Position numbers and translations under genes: made by a program
Notes under the pieces: model-generated
Told to the model about the DNA's origin: nothing
What the model saw: the letters and a program-made list of their open reading frames with translations, nothing else
The model's database searches: none
Shown: positions 18,280 through 25,541 of the stretch, one piece after another
Position numbering within the stretch: the first letter of the stretch is position 1
How the letters are laid out: every line of letters begins with the position of its first letter
DNA from: Gramella sp. MAR_2010_147
Lineage (GTDB): Bacteria; Bacteroidota; Bacteroidia; Flavobacteriales; Flavobacteriaceae
Length of the DNA stretch: 64,000 nt
Direction of reading: 5' to 3'
NCBI RefSeq assembly: GCF_900105135.1
Contig: NZ_LT629741.1
Span: forward strand, 248,001 to 312,000

Positions 18280-18325
18280 GCAAGGATCCCGAAACGATTT
18301 TCTATTAATATTATTTGATTTTTTT
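18232..18325 (+). terminator. Attenuator terminator inside the arg leader
   Basis: A perfect 12-bp stem, CAAATAATATTA (18232-18243) with TAATATTATTTG (18306-18317), is capped by a second 6-bp helix, CGTTTC (18247-18252) with GAAACG (18291-18296). It is followed by A and seven T's (18319-18325). The 5' arm lies within the leader peptide ORF and the Arg codons lie in the loop side. The stem is long and A+T-rich at its base. I could not compute its folding energy. Confidence 0.65.
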
Positions 18326-18393
18326 CCATTTTGAATTACCCGAACAGCATAGAATATAAACTTAATATCAGAACCTTTTTTGATATTGCTCCT

Positions 18394-18423
18394 ATGCGCC
18401 GCAGTTTCCCCCGTCGCACGTAA
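18394..18423 (+). CDS. Second Arg-rich mini-ORF in the arg leader
   Basis: ATG CGC CGC AGT TTC CCC CGT CGC ACG TAA encodes MRRSFPRRT: four Arg in nine residues. The frame is open upstream to a TTG at 18331, which would give a 30-residue peptide with five Arg. The last codons form a hairpin with the bases after the stop: CGCAC (18415-18419), GTAA loop, GTGCG (18424-18428). A T-run of eight follows at 18489-18496. ATCAAAA just before it (18481-18487) can pair with TTTTGAT (18378-18384) upstream of the ORF. It could be a second attenuation unit. The evidence is weaker than for the first because the closing stem is long-range and short. Confidence 0.4.
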   Translation: MRRSFPRRT

Positions 18424-18515
18424 GTGCGTCTATATATCTATGGAACTTAGGTGAGTCCGGTTCCGCTCTCAAAACCCCAGATCAAAACTTTTTTTTCAAC
18501 TTAATTTTTTAGCAG

Positions 18516-19160
18516 ATGAAAATTATCATTGCTAATAATTCTCATGCTTCTTACGCAGAGATCATTTGTAATACAATCGAAGAGTCGGCGAAAGTCCGTG
18601 GGACAGGTATTGCCCGTAGAACTCCTGAGTATATCATTGAAAAGATGGAAAAAGGGAATGCCGTGATCGCTTTGGAAGATGAAAAGTTTGCCGGCTTCTG
18701 TTACATAGAAACCTGGAGCCATGATAAATATGTGGCGAATTCCGGACTTATAGTGCACCCCGCTTTTAGAAATCACGGCCTGGCCAAGGAGATCAAAAAT
18801 GTGATTTTTGAACATTCAAGAACAAAGTATCCTAATGCTAAAATTTTTGGTATTACAACGGGTTTAGCCGTAATGAAGATCAATTATGAATTGGGATACC
18901 AACCGGTAACTTTTTCAGAATTGACTGATGACGAAACTTTTTGGAAGGGTTGCCAGGGCTGTAAGAACTATGATATTCTTACCAGGACTGAACGTAAAAT
19001 GTGTCTTTGCACAGGAATGTTGTATGATCCCGAGAAGAAAAAAGAATCTAAGAAATTTGAAAAACCTAAGAGCATAAGCAAGTTCAATGAAAAAGCATTT
19101 CAGAGATTAAAACATATAAAACAAACGCTTTTTTATAAAAAGGAGAAGGCTAAAAAATAA
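18516..19160 (+). CDS. GNAT acyltransferase heading the arg operon; candidate N-acylglutamate synthase
   Basis: The 214-residue GNAT protein has the acyl-CoA loop VHPAFRNHGLAKEIKNVIFE (residues 80-99) and the late GLAVMKINYELGYQP segment. After the GNAT core comes a CxxC...CxC cluster (Cys146, Cys149, Cys163, Cys165) that could bind a metal, then a Lys-rich tail. It is the first gene after the Arg-rich leader, 87 bp before argG. The cluster contains every later step of the pathway but no argA or argJ. I therefore infer that it acylates glutamate, with acetyl- or succinyl-CoA, as the entry step. Family assignment is firm; the reaction is a context-based hypothesis. Confidence 0.8.
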   Translation: MKIIIANNSHASYAEIICNTIEESAKVRGTGIARRTPEYIIEKMEKGNAVIALEDEKFAGFCYIETWSHDKYVANSGLIVHPAFRNHGLAKEIKNVIFEHSRTKYPNAKIFGITTGLAVMKINYELGYQPVTFSELTDDETFWKGCQGCKNYDILTRTERKMCLCTGMLYDPEKKKESKKFEKPKSISKFNEKAFQRLKHIKQTLFYKKEKAKK

Positions 19161-19171
19161 AATTATAAAAT

Positions 19172-19229
19172 GCGTCAAGCTGAATTTATTTCAGTTTCTC
19201 TAGAGATCCTGAATCGAGTTCAGGATGAC
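19172..19229 (+). repeat. Family-A dispersed palindromic repeat, copy 1
   Basis: It contains GCGTCAAGCTGAATTTATTT, then ATCCTGAATCGAGTTCAGGATGAC. Two smaller palindromes (AAGCTGAA...TTTCAG and ATCCTGAA...TTCAGGAT) lie side by side in the 87 bp gap between the GNAT gene and argG. Confidence 0.7.
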
Positions 19230-19247
19230 TAAAATAGAATTAAAAGC

Positions 19248-20435
19248 ATGAAAAAAGTAGTGATAGCATATAGCGGAGGTCTGGATACCTCTTACTGCGC
19301 GAAATATTTATCTGAGGAAGAAGGTTTTGAGGTTCATGCAGCGAGTGTAAATACCGGAGGATTTTCAGAGGAAGAGATTCAGAAGATTGGTGATAATGCC
19401 AAAAAGATTGGAGCAACTAGTTATAAGAATATCGATGCGATCTCATCTTTCTATCAGAAAGTGGTAAAATATCTGATTTTTGGGAATGTCCTCAAAAATG
19501 ATACTTATCCATTGTCGGTTAGTGCAGAAAGAATTATTCAGGCCATTGAGATCGTAAACTATGCAAAAAATATCGGTGCAGAATATATCGCTCATGGAAG
19601 CACTGGCGCTGGAAATGATCAGGTTAGATTTGATATGATCTTTCAAATTATTGCGCCGAAAATTAAGATTATTACGCCTATAAGAGATAAACAATTGAGC
19701 AGGCAGGAAGAGATAGAATACCTTAAAAGTAAAGGCGTTGAAATGAACTGGGAAAAAGCGAAATATTCAATTAATAAAGGTCTTTGGGGTACCAGTGTTG
19801 GCGGAGCAGAAACCTTAACTTCAGAAAAAGCTTTACCGGAAGAAGCTTATCCTTCACAATTGAAGGAGAAAGAGCCAAAACAGGTTACACTGAGTTTTAC
19901 CAAAGGAGAACTTACAGCGATTAATGGAAAAGAAAATGCTCCGGAAAAGAATATAGAAATTCTGGAAAATATCGCTTCAAAATATGCCATTGGCAGGGAT
20001 ATTCATGTGGGCGACACGATCATTGGAATTAAAGGAAGGGTGGGTTTTGAAGCAGCCGCTGCCTTGATCACCATTAAAGCCCATCATTTACTGGAAAAGC
20101 ATACGCTTAGTAAATGGCAGTTACAGCATAAGGATTATACTTCCAACTGGTACGGGATGCATTTACATGAAGGACTATACCTTGATCCCGTAATGCGTGA
20201 TTTTGAAGCTCAATTACAAAGTTCTCAGGAAAAAGTAAGCGGAGATGTTTTTGTCACTCTGCAACCTTATACATTCACTCTGGACGGAATTAAATCTCCT
20301 AACGACCTTATGAACAGCAGTTTTGGGAACTATGGTGAAGAAAATAAAGCCTGGACGGCAGATGATGCCAAAGGATTTATCAAAATCCTTTCTAATTCAG
20401 GGAAGATCTATCAACATGTAAATCAGGATTCATGA
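19248..20435 (+). CDS. argG: Argininosuccinate synthase
   Basis: The 395-residue enzyme joins citrulline and aspartate using ATP. The N-terminal ATP-pyrophosphatase P-loop reads AYSGGLDTS (residues 6-14). The substrate-binding segment AHGSTGAGNDQVRFD is near residues 115-129. The sequence belongs to the divergent Bacteroidetes branch of ArgG but has no missing block. It overlaps argC by 4 bp (ATGA). Confidence 0.96.
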   Translation: MKKVVIAYSGGLDTSYCAKYLSEEEGFEVHAASVNTGGFSEEEIQKIGDNAKKIGATSYKNIDAISSFYQKVVKYLIFGNVLKNDTYPLSVSAERIIQAIEIVNYAKNIGAEYIAHGSTGAGNDQVRFDMIFQIIAPKIKIITPIRDKQLSRQEEIEYLKSKGVEMNWEKAKYSINKGLWGTSVGGAETLTSEKALPEEAYPSQLKEKEPKQVTLSFTKGELTAINGKENAPEKNIEILENIASKYAIGRDIHVGDTIIGIKGRVGFEAAAALITIKAHHLLEKHTLSKWQLQHKDYTSNWYGMHLHEGLYLDPVMRDFEAQLQSSQEKVSGDVFVTLQPYTFTLDGIKSPNDLMNSSFGNYGEENKAWTADDAKGFIKILSNSGKIYQHVNQDS

Positions 20436-21397
20436 TCGAGGCAGGAATTATAGGAGGCGCAGGATATACCGCTGGAGAACTGATCAGGATTTTACTAAAT
20501 CATCCTGAAGTGAATCTTAATTTTGTCTTTAGTACTTCCCAATCTGGAAAAGCGGTAAATACTATTCATCAGGATTTAATTGGTGATACTGAAATCACGT
20601 TTTCAGATAAGATCAATAAAGAAGCTGATGTTGTTTTTCTTTGTCTTGGACATGGGAATTCTAAGAAATTCCTGGCTGAAAATCAATTTTCAAAAAAGAC
20701 GAAGATCGTCGATCTGAGTACCGATTTCAGGATGAAAGCTGAAGACAATTCTTTTGTTTACGGACTTCCGGAATTAAATAAAGAACAAATAAAAAAAGCC
20801 GGTTTTATTGCAAATCCGGGATGTTTCGCCACCGCGATCACCCTGGCAATCCTTCCGCTTGCTGAAAAGGGATTGTTGAAAGATGATGTTCATGTAAATG
20901 CAGTGACCGGGGCTACGGGAGCTGGAACTTCGCTTTCGGCAACGACACATTTTACCTGGAGGGACAATAATTATTCAGCTTATAAATCTTTTGAGCATCA
21001 GCATTTACATGAAATTGGCCAGAGTTTAAAACAATTACAACCAGAGTATAAGGCTGAAGTCAACTTTATTCCGAATAGAGGGAATTTTTCCCGGGGAATT
21101 CATGCCACTGCCTATACCAGGTTTTCAGGAGATCTGGAAGAAGCAAAAAAAATATATAAGGAATATTATAAAGACGCGGCTTTCACTTTTATAACCGATG
21201 AGGATCTTCATTTGAAGCAGGTTGTAAATACAAATAAATGTTTATTGAGGTTGCAGAAGTTTGGCAGTAAATTACTGATCACCAGCGTGGTGGATAATTT
21301 GCTCAAAGGGGCTTCGGGGCAGGCGGTTCATAACATGAACCTGATGTTTGGATTAGAAGAGAAGCTCGGGTTAGGATTAAAAGCTAGTTATTTTTAA
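20432..21397 (+). CDS. argC: N-acetyl(succinyl)-gamma-glutamyl-phosphate reductase
   Basis: This is a 321-residue NADPH-dependent reductase. The Rossmann motif GGAGYTAGELIRILLNHP lies at residues 8-25 and the catalytic Cys131 is in NPGCFATA. It reduces N-acylglutamyl-5-phosphate to the semialdehyde. The overlap with argG suggests translational coupling. Whether the acyl group is acetyl or succinyl cannot be read from this protein. Confidence 0.96.
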   Translation: MIEAGIIGGAGYTAGELIRILLNHPEVNLNFVFSTSQSGKAVNTIHQDLIGDTEITFSDKINKEADVVFLCLGHGNSKKFLAENQFSKKTKIVDLSTDFRMKAEDNSFVYGLPELNKEQIKKAGFIANPGCFATAITLAILPLAEKGLLKDDVHVNAVTGATGAGTSLSATTHFTWRDNNYSAYKSFEHQHLHEIGQSLKQLQPEYKAEVNFIPNRGNFSRGIHATAYTRFSGDLEEAKKIYKEYYKDAAFTFITDEDLHLKQVVNTNKCLLRLQKFGSKLLITSVVDNLLKGASGQAVHNMNLMFGLEEKLGLGLKASYF

Positions 21398-21463
21398 GAG
21401 TGAAGAGTCGAGTGAAAAGTGAAAAATTAGAGGTGGATTATTGTCTCTGCGAGAGTGGAGGTT

Positions 21464-21525
21464 TGTCATCCTGAACTTGTTTCAGGATCTCATGAAATAG
21501 AAGCTGAATCAAGTTCAGCTTGACG
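21464..21525 (+). repeat. Family-A dispersed palindromic repeat, copy 2
   Basis: It carries TGTCATCCTGAACTTGTTTC, then AGGATCT, then AGCTGAATCAAGTTCAGCTTGACG. It fills much of the 145 bp between argC and proC and is inverted in the order of its two palindromes relative to copy 1. Confidence 0.7.
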
Positions 21526-21542
21526 TTTTAAAATAAAAAGAT

Positions 21543-22337
21543 ATGAAAATAGCAATTATCGGTGCAGGCAATCTTGGAGTTTCCATTGCCAAAGGATTAA
21601 TTTTCAGCAATGCCTTCACCACACTTTATCTTAGCAAGAGGAAGGTGGAAGATATTCAGGAGTTTTCAGAATATTCCAAGGTCACGATAACTTCAGATAA
21701 TCAGGAGGCTGTACGAAATTCAGATATTTTAATATTTGCGGTACAACCCACTCAATTTGAAAATATCCTTAAGGAGATCAAAGATGAATTAACCGATAGG
21801 CATGTTTTGATCTCTACCGTTACCGGATTTAAAATTCCGCGGATGGAAAGTATCATTGGCGTAGATCATTTTATAATTCGCTCCATGCCCAATACAGCCA
21901 TCGCAGTAGGGAAATCTATGACCTGCCTTTGTAGTAATGAAATTGGACAAAAAAGGATCGCTATTGCGGAAGCTATTTTTAACCGACTTGGTACCAGTAT
22001 TATTATTCCTGAAAACAAAATGCAAGCGGCAACGGTGATCTGTGCCAGCGGAGTCGCGTTCTGGATGCGTTTAATACGTGCGACCACTCAAGGAGCAGTA
22101 CAACTTGGTTTTGATGCGAAAGATGCTCAGGAGCTCTCTATGCAAACCTGCCTCGGAGCTGCTAGTTTGTTGATCGAATCGGGGAAACATCCTGAAGAAG
22201 AGATCGATAAGGTAACCACGCCAAGGGGTTGTACCATCGAAGGCCTGAATGAGATGGAGCATAACGGACTTAGTTCCTCGCTTATTAAAGGAATTCAGGC
22301 TTCTTTTAAAAAAATTAATAATATCTCAGACCAGTAA
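21543..22337 (+). CDS. proC: Pyrroline-5-carboxylate reductase
   Basis: The 264-residue enzyme has an N-terminal Rossmann fold (IGAGNLGVSIAKGL, residues 6-19) and the C-terminal ProC signature (VTTPRGCTIEGLNEME). It reduces pyrroline-5-carboxylate to proline. Its place inside the arginine operon links arginine/ornithine and proline metabolism through glutamate semialdehyde. argD starts 2 bp after its stop. Confidence 0.94.
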   Translation: MKIAIIGAGNLGVSIAKGLIFSNAFTTLYLSKRKVEDIQEFSEYSKVTITSDNQEAVRNSDILIFAVQPTQFENILKEIKDELTDRHVLISTVTGFKIPRMESIIGVDHFIIRSMPNTAIAVGKSMTCLCSNEIGQKRIAIAEAIFNRLGTSIIIPENKMQAATVICASGVAFWMRLIRATTQGAVQLGFDAKDAQELSMQTCLGAASLLIESGKHPEEEIDKVTTPRGCTIEGLNEMEHNGLSSSLIKGIQASFKKINNISDQ

Positions 22338-22339
22338 TT

Positions 22340-23497
22340 ATGGAATTATTTGATGTTTATCCGCTTTACGATATCACTCCGGTAAAAGGAGAAGGCTGCC
22401 ATGTTTTTGATGAATCTGGTAAAAAATACCTGGATCTTTATGGCGGCCATGCGGTGATTTCTATTGGTCATGCGCATCCAAAATATGTTAAAGCTATTCA
22501 GGATCAGGTAGAAGAATTAGGATTTTATTCTAATTCGATAAAAAATCCTTTACAGCAGGAACTGGCCGATAAACTGGAAGAAGTTTCGGGAGTGAAAGAT
22601 TATAGTCTTTTTCTATGTAGTTCGGGAGCAGAAGCCAATGAAAATGCCCTAAAGGTCGCTTCATTTCATACCGGGAAAGACACGGTGATCTATTTTGCAA
22701 ATGCTTTTCACGGAAGAACTTCCGGAGTGGTTGCGATCACCGATAATGAAAATATTAGAGCTCCTTTTAACCTGGGGCATAAAGCGACAAAACTGACATT
22801 TAATGATACCGAATCTTTAAAAAGGGAGATTGAAAAAAGAGATGTAGCCGCGGTGATTTTTGAAGTGATTCAGGGAGTGGGCGGGCTTGATGAAGCAAAT
22901 ACAGAATTTTATAAAACTGCTGCTGAATTATGCAGGAAAAATAAGGTAATGCTCATCGCCGATGAGGTTCAGTCGGGTTATGGCAGAACGGGTGAATTCT
23001 TCGCTTTTCAGAAACATGGAATCAGACCGGATATTATTAGCATAGCGAAAGGGATGGGCAACGGATTTCCCATCGGCGGAATTTTGATTGATAATAAAAT
23101 TCAGCCGAAATATGGGATGCTGGGAACCACTTTTGGCGGAAATCATTTGGCCTGTGCGGCAGGAATTTCAGTTTTAGAAGTCATCAAAGAAGAGAATTTG
23201 ATGGAAAATGTTGCTGAAGTATCAGAATTTGTAAAAATCGAATGCGCTAAAATTCCAGAAATTAAAAATATAAAAGGAAGAGGTTTAATGATAGGCCTGG
23301 AATTCGGTTTTGAGATCGCCGCCCTTAGAAAAGAACTTTTGTTTGAACATCAGATTTTTACGGGCGCATCTTCGAATAAAAAATTATTACGAATCCTGCC
23401 GCCATTGAATATTAAGAAGGAACATTTTGAGAGTTTTTTCAATGCTTTGCAGAAGGCATTGAAAAATCAAACTAAAAATATTGAGGCGTCAAGCTGA
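22340..23497 (+). CDS. argD: N-acetyl(succinyl)ornithine aminotransferase
   Basis: This is a 385-residue class III PLP aminotransferase. Conserved features are LDLYGGHAVISIGHAHP, the SSGAEANENALK stretch, the cofactor Asp in IADEVQSGYGRTG and the Schiff-base Lys237 in SIAKGMGNGFPIGG. It converts N-acylglutamate semialdehyde to N-acylornithine. The final codons and TGA stop (GCG TCA AGC TGA) lie inside a family-A repeat, so the last residues appear to be repeat-derived. Confidence 0.95.
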   Translation: MELFDVYPLYDITPVKGEGCHVFDESGKKYLDLYGGHAVISIGHAHPKYVKAIQDQVEELGFYSNSIKNPLQQELADKLEEVSGVKDYSLFLCSSGAEANENALKVASFHTGKDTVIYFANAFHGRTSGVVAITDNENIRAPFNLGHKATKLTFNDTESLKREIEKRDVAAVIFEVIQGVGGLDEANTEFYKTAAELCRKNKVMLIADEVQSGYGRTGEFFAFQKHGIRPDIISIAKGMGNGFPIGGILIDNKIQPKYGMLGTTFGGNHLACAAGISVLEVIKEENLMENVAEVSEFVKIECAKIPEIKNIKGRGLMIGLEFGFEIAALRKELLFEHQIFTGASSNKKLLRILPPLNIKKEHFESFFNALQKALKNQTKNIEASS

Positions 23498-23543
23498 ACT
23501 TGATTCAGCTTCTCTACAGATCCTGAATCAAGTTCAGGATGAC
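23486..23543 (+). repeat. Family-A dispersed palindromic repeat, copy 3, overlapping the argD stop
   Basis: GCGTCAAGCTGAACTTGATT, then CAGCTTCTC, then a GATCCTGAATCAAGTTCAGG block. The TGA of argD (23495-23497) is the third triplet of the repeat's AAGCTGAA palindrome. Confidence 0.75.
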
Positions 23544-23563
23544 GAAAAAATAAAAGAAAAGGA

Positions 23564-23625
23564 ATGTCTTTTCGAGCGAAGTGAGAAATCTAAGACTCCT
23601 CAGTCGCAAGCTTTTTCGGAATGAC
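23564..23625 (+). repeat. Family-B dispersed repeat, argD-argF gap
   Basis: ATGTCTTTTCGAGCGAAGTG, then AGAAATCTAAGACTCCTCAG, then TCGGAATGAC. It directly follows the family-A copy, so the whole 142 bp gap is repeat sequence. Confidence 0.65.
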
Positions 23626-23639
23626 AAAAAATAAAATTA

Positions 23640-24590
23640 ATGAAAAATTATACCAGTTTAGCAGATATAGACAACCTCGAAACCTTAATAAAGGAAGCAA
23701 GAAGTCTGAAATCTAATAATACAGCACCTAATCTTGGAAATGGTAAAATTTTGGGAATGCTTTTTTTTAATCCCAGTCTGCGTACAAGATTAAGTACAGA
23801 AAAAGCTGCAAGATTGCTTGGGATGGAGGTCATGGTGATGAATGCCGATAAAGATGGTTGGGCACTGGAATTTGAAGATGGCGCTATTATGGACTCCAAT
23901 AAAGCTGAACATATAAAAGAAGCTGCGGCCGTGCTTTCCCAATACTGTGATATTATTGCCGTAAGGGCTTTCCCTGAATTAAAAAATAAAGAAAAAGATG
24001 AATCTGAACAGGTGCTGAACAGTTTTAAAAAATATGCTTCGGTTCCGGTTATTAATCTGGAAAGTGCTACGGGACATCCTTTACAGGCCTTGACCGATGC
24101 AATTACGATTCAGGAATTTAAAAATGCGAAAAAGAAACCCAAAGTGGTTCTAAGTTGGGCTCCACATCCAAAGGCTTTGCCACAATCGGTGCCAAACTCA
24201 TTTGTGGAGATCATGCAAAAATTAGAAGTGGATCTAGTGATCACCAATCCCGAGGGTTATGATTTAAACCCGGAAATCAGAAAAGATACCAGGGTGGAGC
24301 ATGATCAGGAAAAGGCTTTTGAGGATGCAGATTTCGTGTACGTGAAAAACTGGAGCAGTTACGAGAACTATGGACAGGTTTTAAATGTTGAAAAAAACTG
24401 GACGGTGAATAAGGAGAAATTAAAGCAAAGCAATAACGCGAAAGTGATGCATTGTCTTCCGGTTAGGCGAAATGTTGTGATTGCCGACGATATTCTGGAT
24501 AGTGAAAATTCTATCGTGATCCAACAGGCAAACAACCGGACTTTTGCAGCACAGGCAGTGTTGAAGAGAATATTGGAGTGTTTGAAATAA
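23640..24590 (+). CDS. argF': N-acyl-ornithine carbamoyltransferase (ArgF', acetyl/succinyl type)
   Basis: The 316-residue transcarbamylase has the carbamoyl-phosphate motif FFNPSLRTRLSTEKAA (residues 42-57) and the HCLPVRRNV segment near the C-terminus. It follows the acylated-ornithine branch (SOTCase of Bacteroides fragilis, AOTCase of Xanthomonas) rather than ordinary OTCase. The loop residue that separates acetyl (Glu) from succinyl (Pro) substrates in those enzymes is Ala89 here (DSNKAEH). It acts on N-acylornithine before ArgE removes the acyl group. Confidence 0.92.
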   Translation: MKNYTSLADIDNLETLIKEARSLKSNNTAPNLGNGKILGMLFFNPSLRTRLSTEKAARLLGMEVMVMNADKDGWALEFEDGAIMDSNKAEHIKEAAAVLSQYCDIIAVRAFPELKNKEKDESEQVLNSFKKYASVPVINLESATGHPLQALTDAITIQEFKNAKKKPKVVLSWAPHPKALPQSVPNSFVEIMQKLEVDLVITNPEGYDLNPEIRKDTRVEHDQEKAFEDADFVYVKNWSSYENYGQVLNVEKNWTVNKEKLKQSNNAKVMHCLPVRRNVVIADDILDSENSIVIQQANNRTFAAQAVLKRILECLK

Positions 24591-24605
24591 TTTTATAATA
24601 AGCTG

Positions 24606-24660
24606 TTATCCTGAACTTGATTCAGGATCTAATAAGTAGCTGAATTAAGTTCAGCTTGAA
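24606..24660 (+). repeat. Family-A dispersed palindromic repeat, copy 4
   Basis: GTTATCCTGAACTTGATTCA, GGATCT, then AGCTGAATTAAGTTCAGCTT. It lies in the 168 bp gap between argF' and argB. Confidence 0.7.
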
Positions 24661-24673
24661 GATAATGTTGGTA

Positions 24674-24743
24674 TTGTCATTTCGATGGCAGTGAGAAATC
24701 TCTTGATTTGAGATTCCTCGTTCAAAAACTCTCTCGGAATGAA
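24674..24743 (+). repeat. Family-B dispersed repeat, argF'-argB gap
   Basis: TTGTCATTTCGATGGCAGTG, AGAAATCTC, AGATTCCTCG, ending CTCGGAATGA. It is immediately downstream of the family-A copy. Confidence 0.65.
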
Positions 24744-24758
24744 AACTAAAACAATAAG

Positions 24759-25541
24759 TTGAAGATGAAACAAACCTTAAAAGTCATAAAAATAGGAGGA
24801 AAGCTGATCGAAAATAAAGCTTTACTAAATACATTTTTAGAAGATTTTATTCAATTGGAGGGATCTAAAATTCTGGTTCATGGTGGCGGAAATAAAGCCA
24901 CTGAAGTGGCCGGAAAGCTGGGTTTTAAAACTAAAATGATCGATGGAAGAAGGATCACCGATAAAGATTCTATGGAAGTGATCACGATGGTTTATGGCGG
25001 ACTTCTGAATAAAAATATCGTGGCAAAACTTCAGGCTAAAAAGCAAAATGCAATTGGTCTTTGCGGTGCAGACGGGAAAGTCTTGATTTCAAAAAGGCGG
25101 GAAGTAAAGGAGATCGATTATGGGTTTGTTGGGGATATTGAAAATGTCAATACAGATTTTATAAATTTACTTCTTAAGCAAAATATTGTACCTGTTTTTT
25201 CAGCAATATCGTGCACAGAGGATGGGGTTTTGTTAAATACAAACGGGGATTCGGTAGCTTCTGAAATTGCGATCGCCTTCAGTGATATGTATGAAACACT
25301 ACTATTTTATTGCTCAGAGAAAAAAGGGGTTTTAACCGATGTTGAAAATGAAAATTCTGTGATCCCGGAGTTAAATTCTAAAAATTATGCAGAATTGGTG
25401 GAATCAAAAGTTATCACAGACGGAATGCTTCCAAAACTTCATAATTGTTTTGAAGCGATAGAAAGAGGAGTTTCAACAGTCAATCTTGGCGACGTCAGTT
25501 TATTGAAGAATAATGCCATCCATACTAAAATTATAAAATAA
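24759..25541 (+). CDS. argB: N-acetyl(succinyl)glutamate kinase
   Basis: The 260-residue amino-acid kinase has KIGGKLI (residues 11-17), the glycine loop VHGGGNKATE and the C-terminal VITDGMLPKLHNC motif. It phosphorylates N-acylglutamate. It lacks a long N-terminal helix of the kind associated with arginine-sensitive hexameric NAGKs. Feedback control at this enzyme may therefore be weak, which would fit control at the leader instead (inference). It overlaps argE by 1 bp. Confidence 0.94.
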   Translation: MKMKQTLKVIKIGGKLIENKALLNTFLEDFIQLEGSKILVHGGGNKATEVAGKLGFKTKMIDGRRITDKDSMEVITMVYGGLLNKNIVAKLQAKKQNAIGLCGADGKVLISKRREVKEIDYGFVGDIENVNTDFINLLLKQNIVPVFSAISCTEDGVLLNTNGDSVASEIAIAFSDMYETLLFYCSEKKGVLTDVENENSVIPELNSKNYAELVESKVITDGMLPKLHNCFEAIERGVSTVNLGDVSLLKNNAIHTKIIK

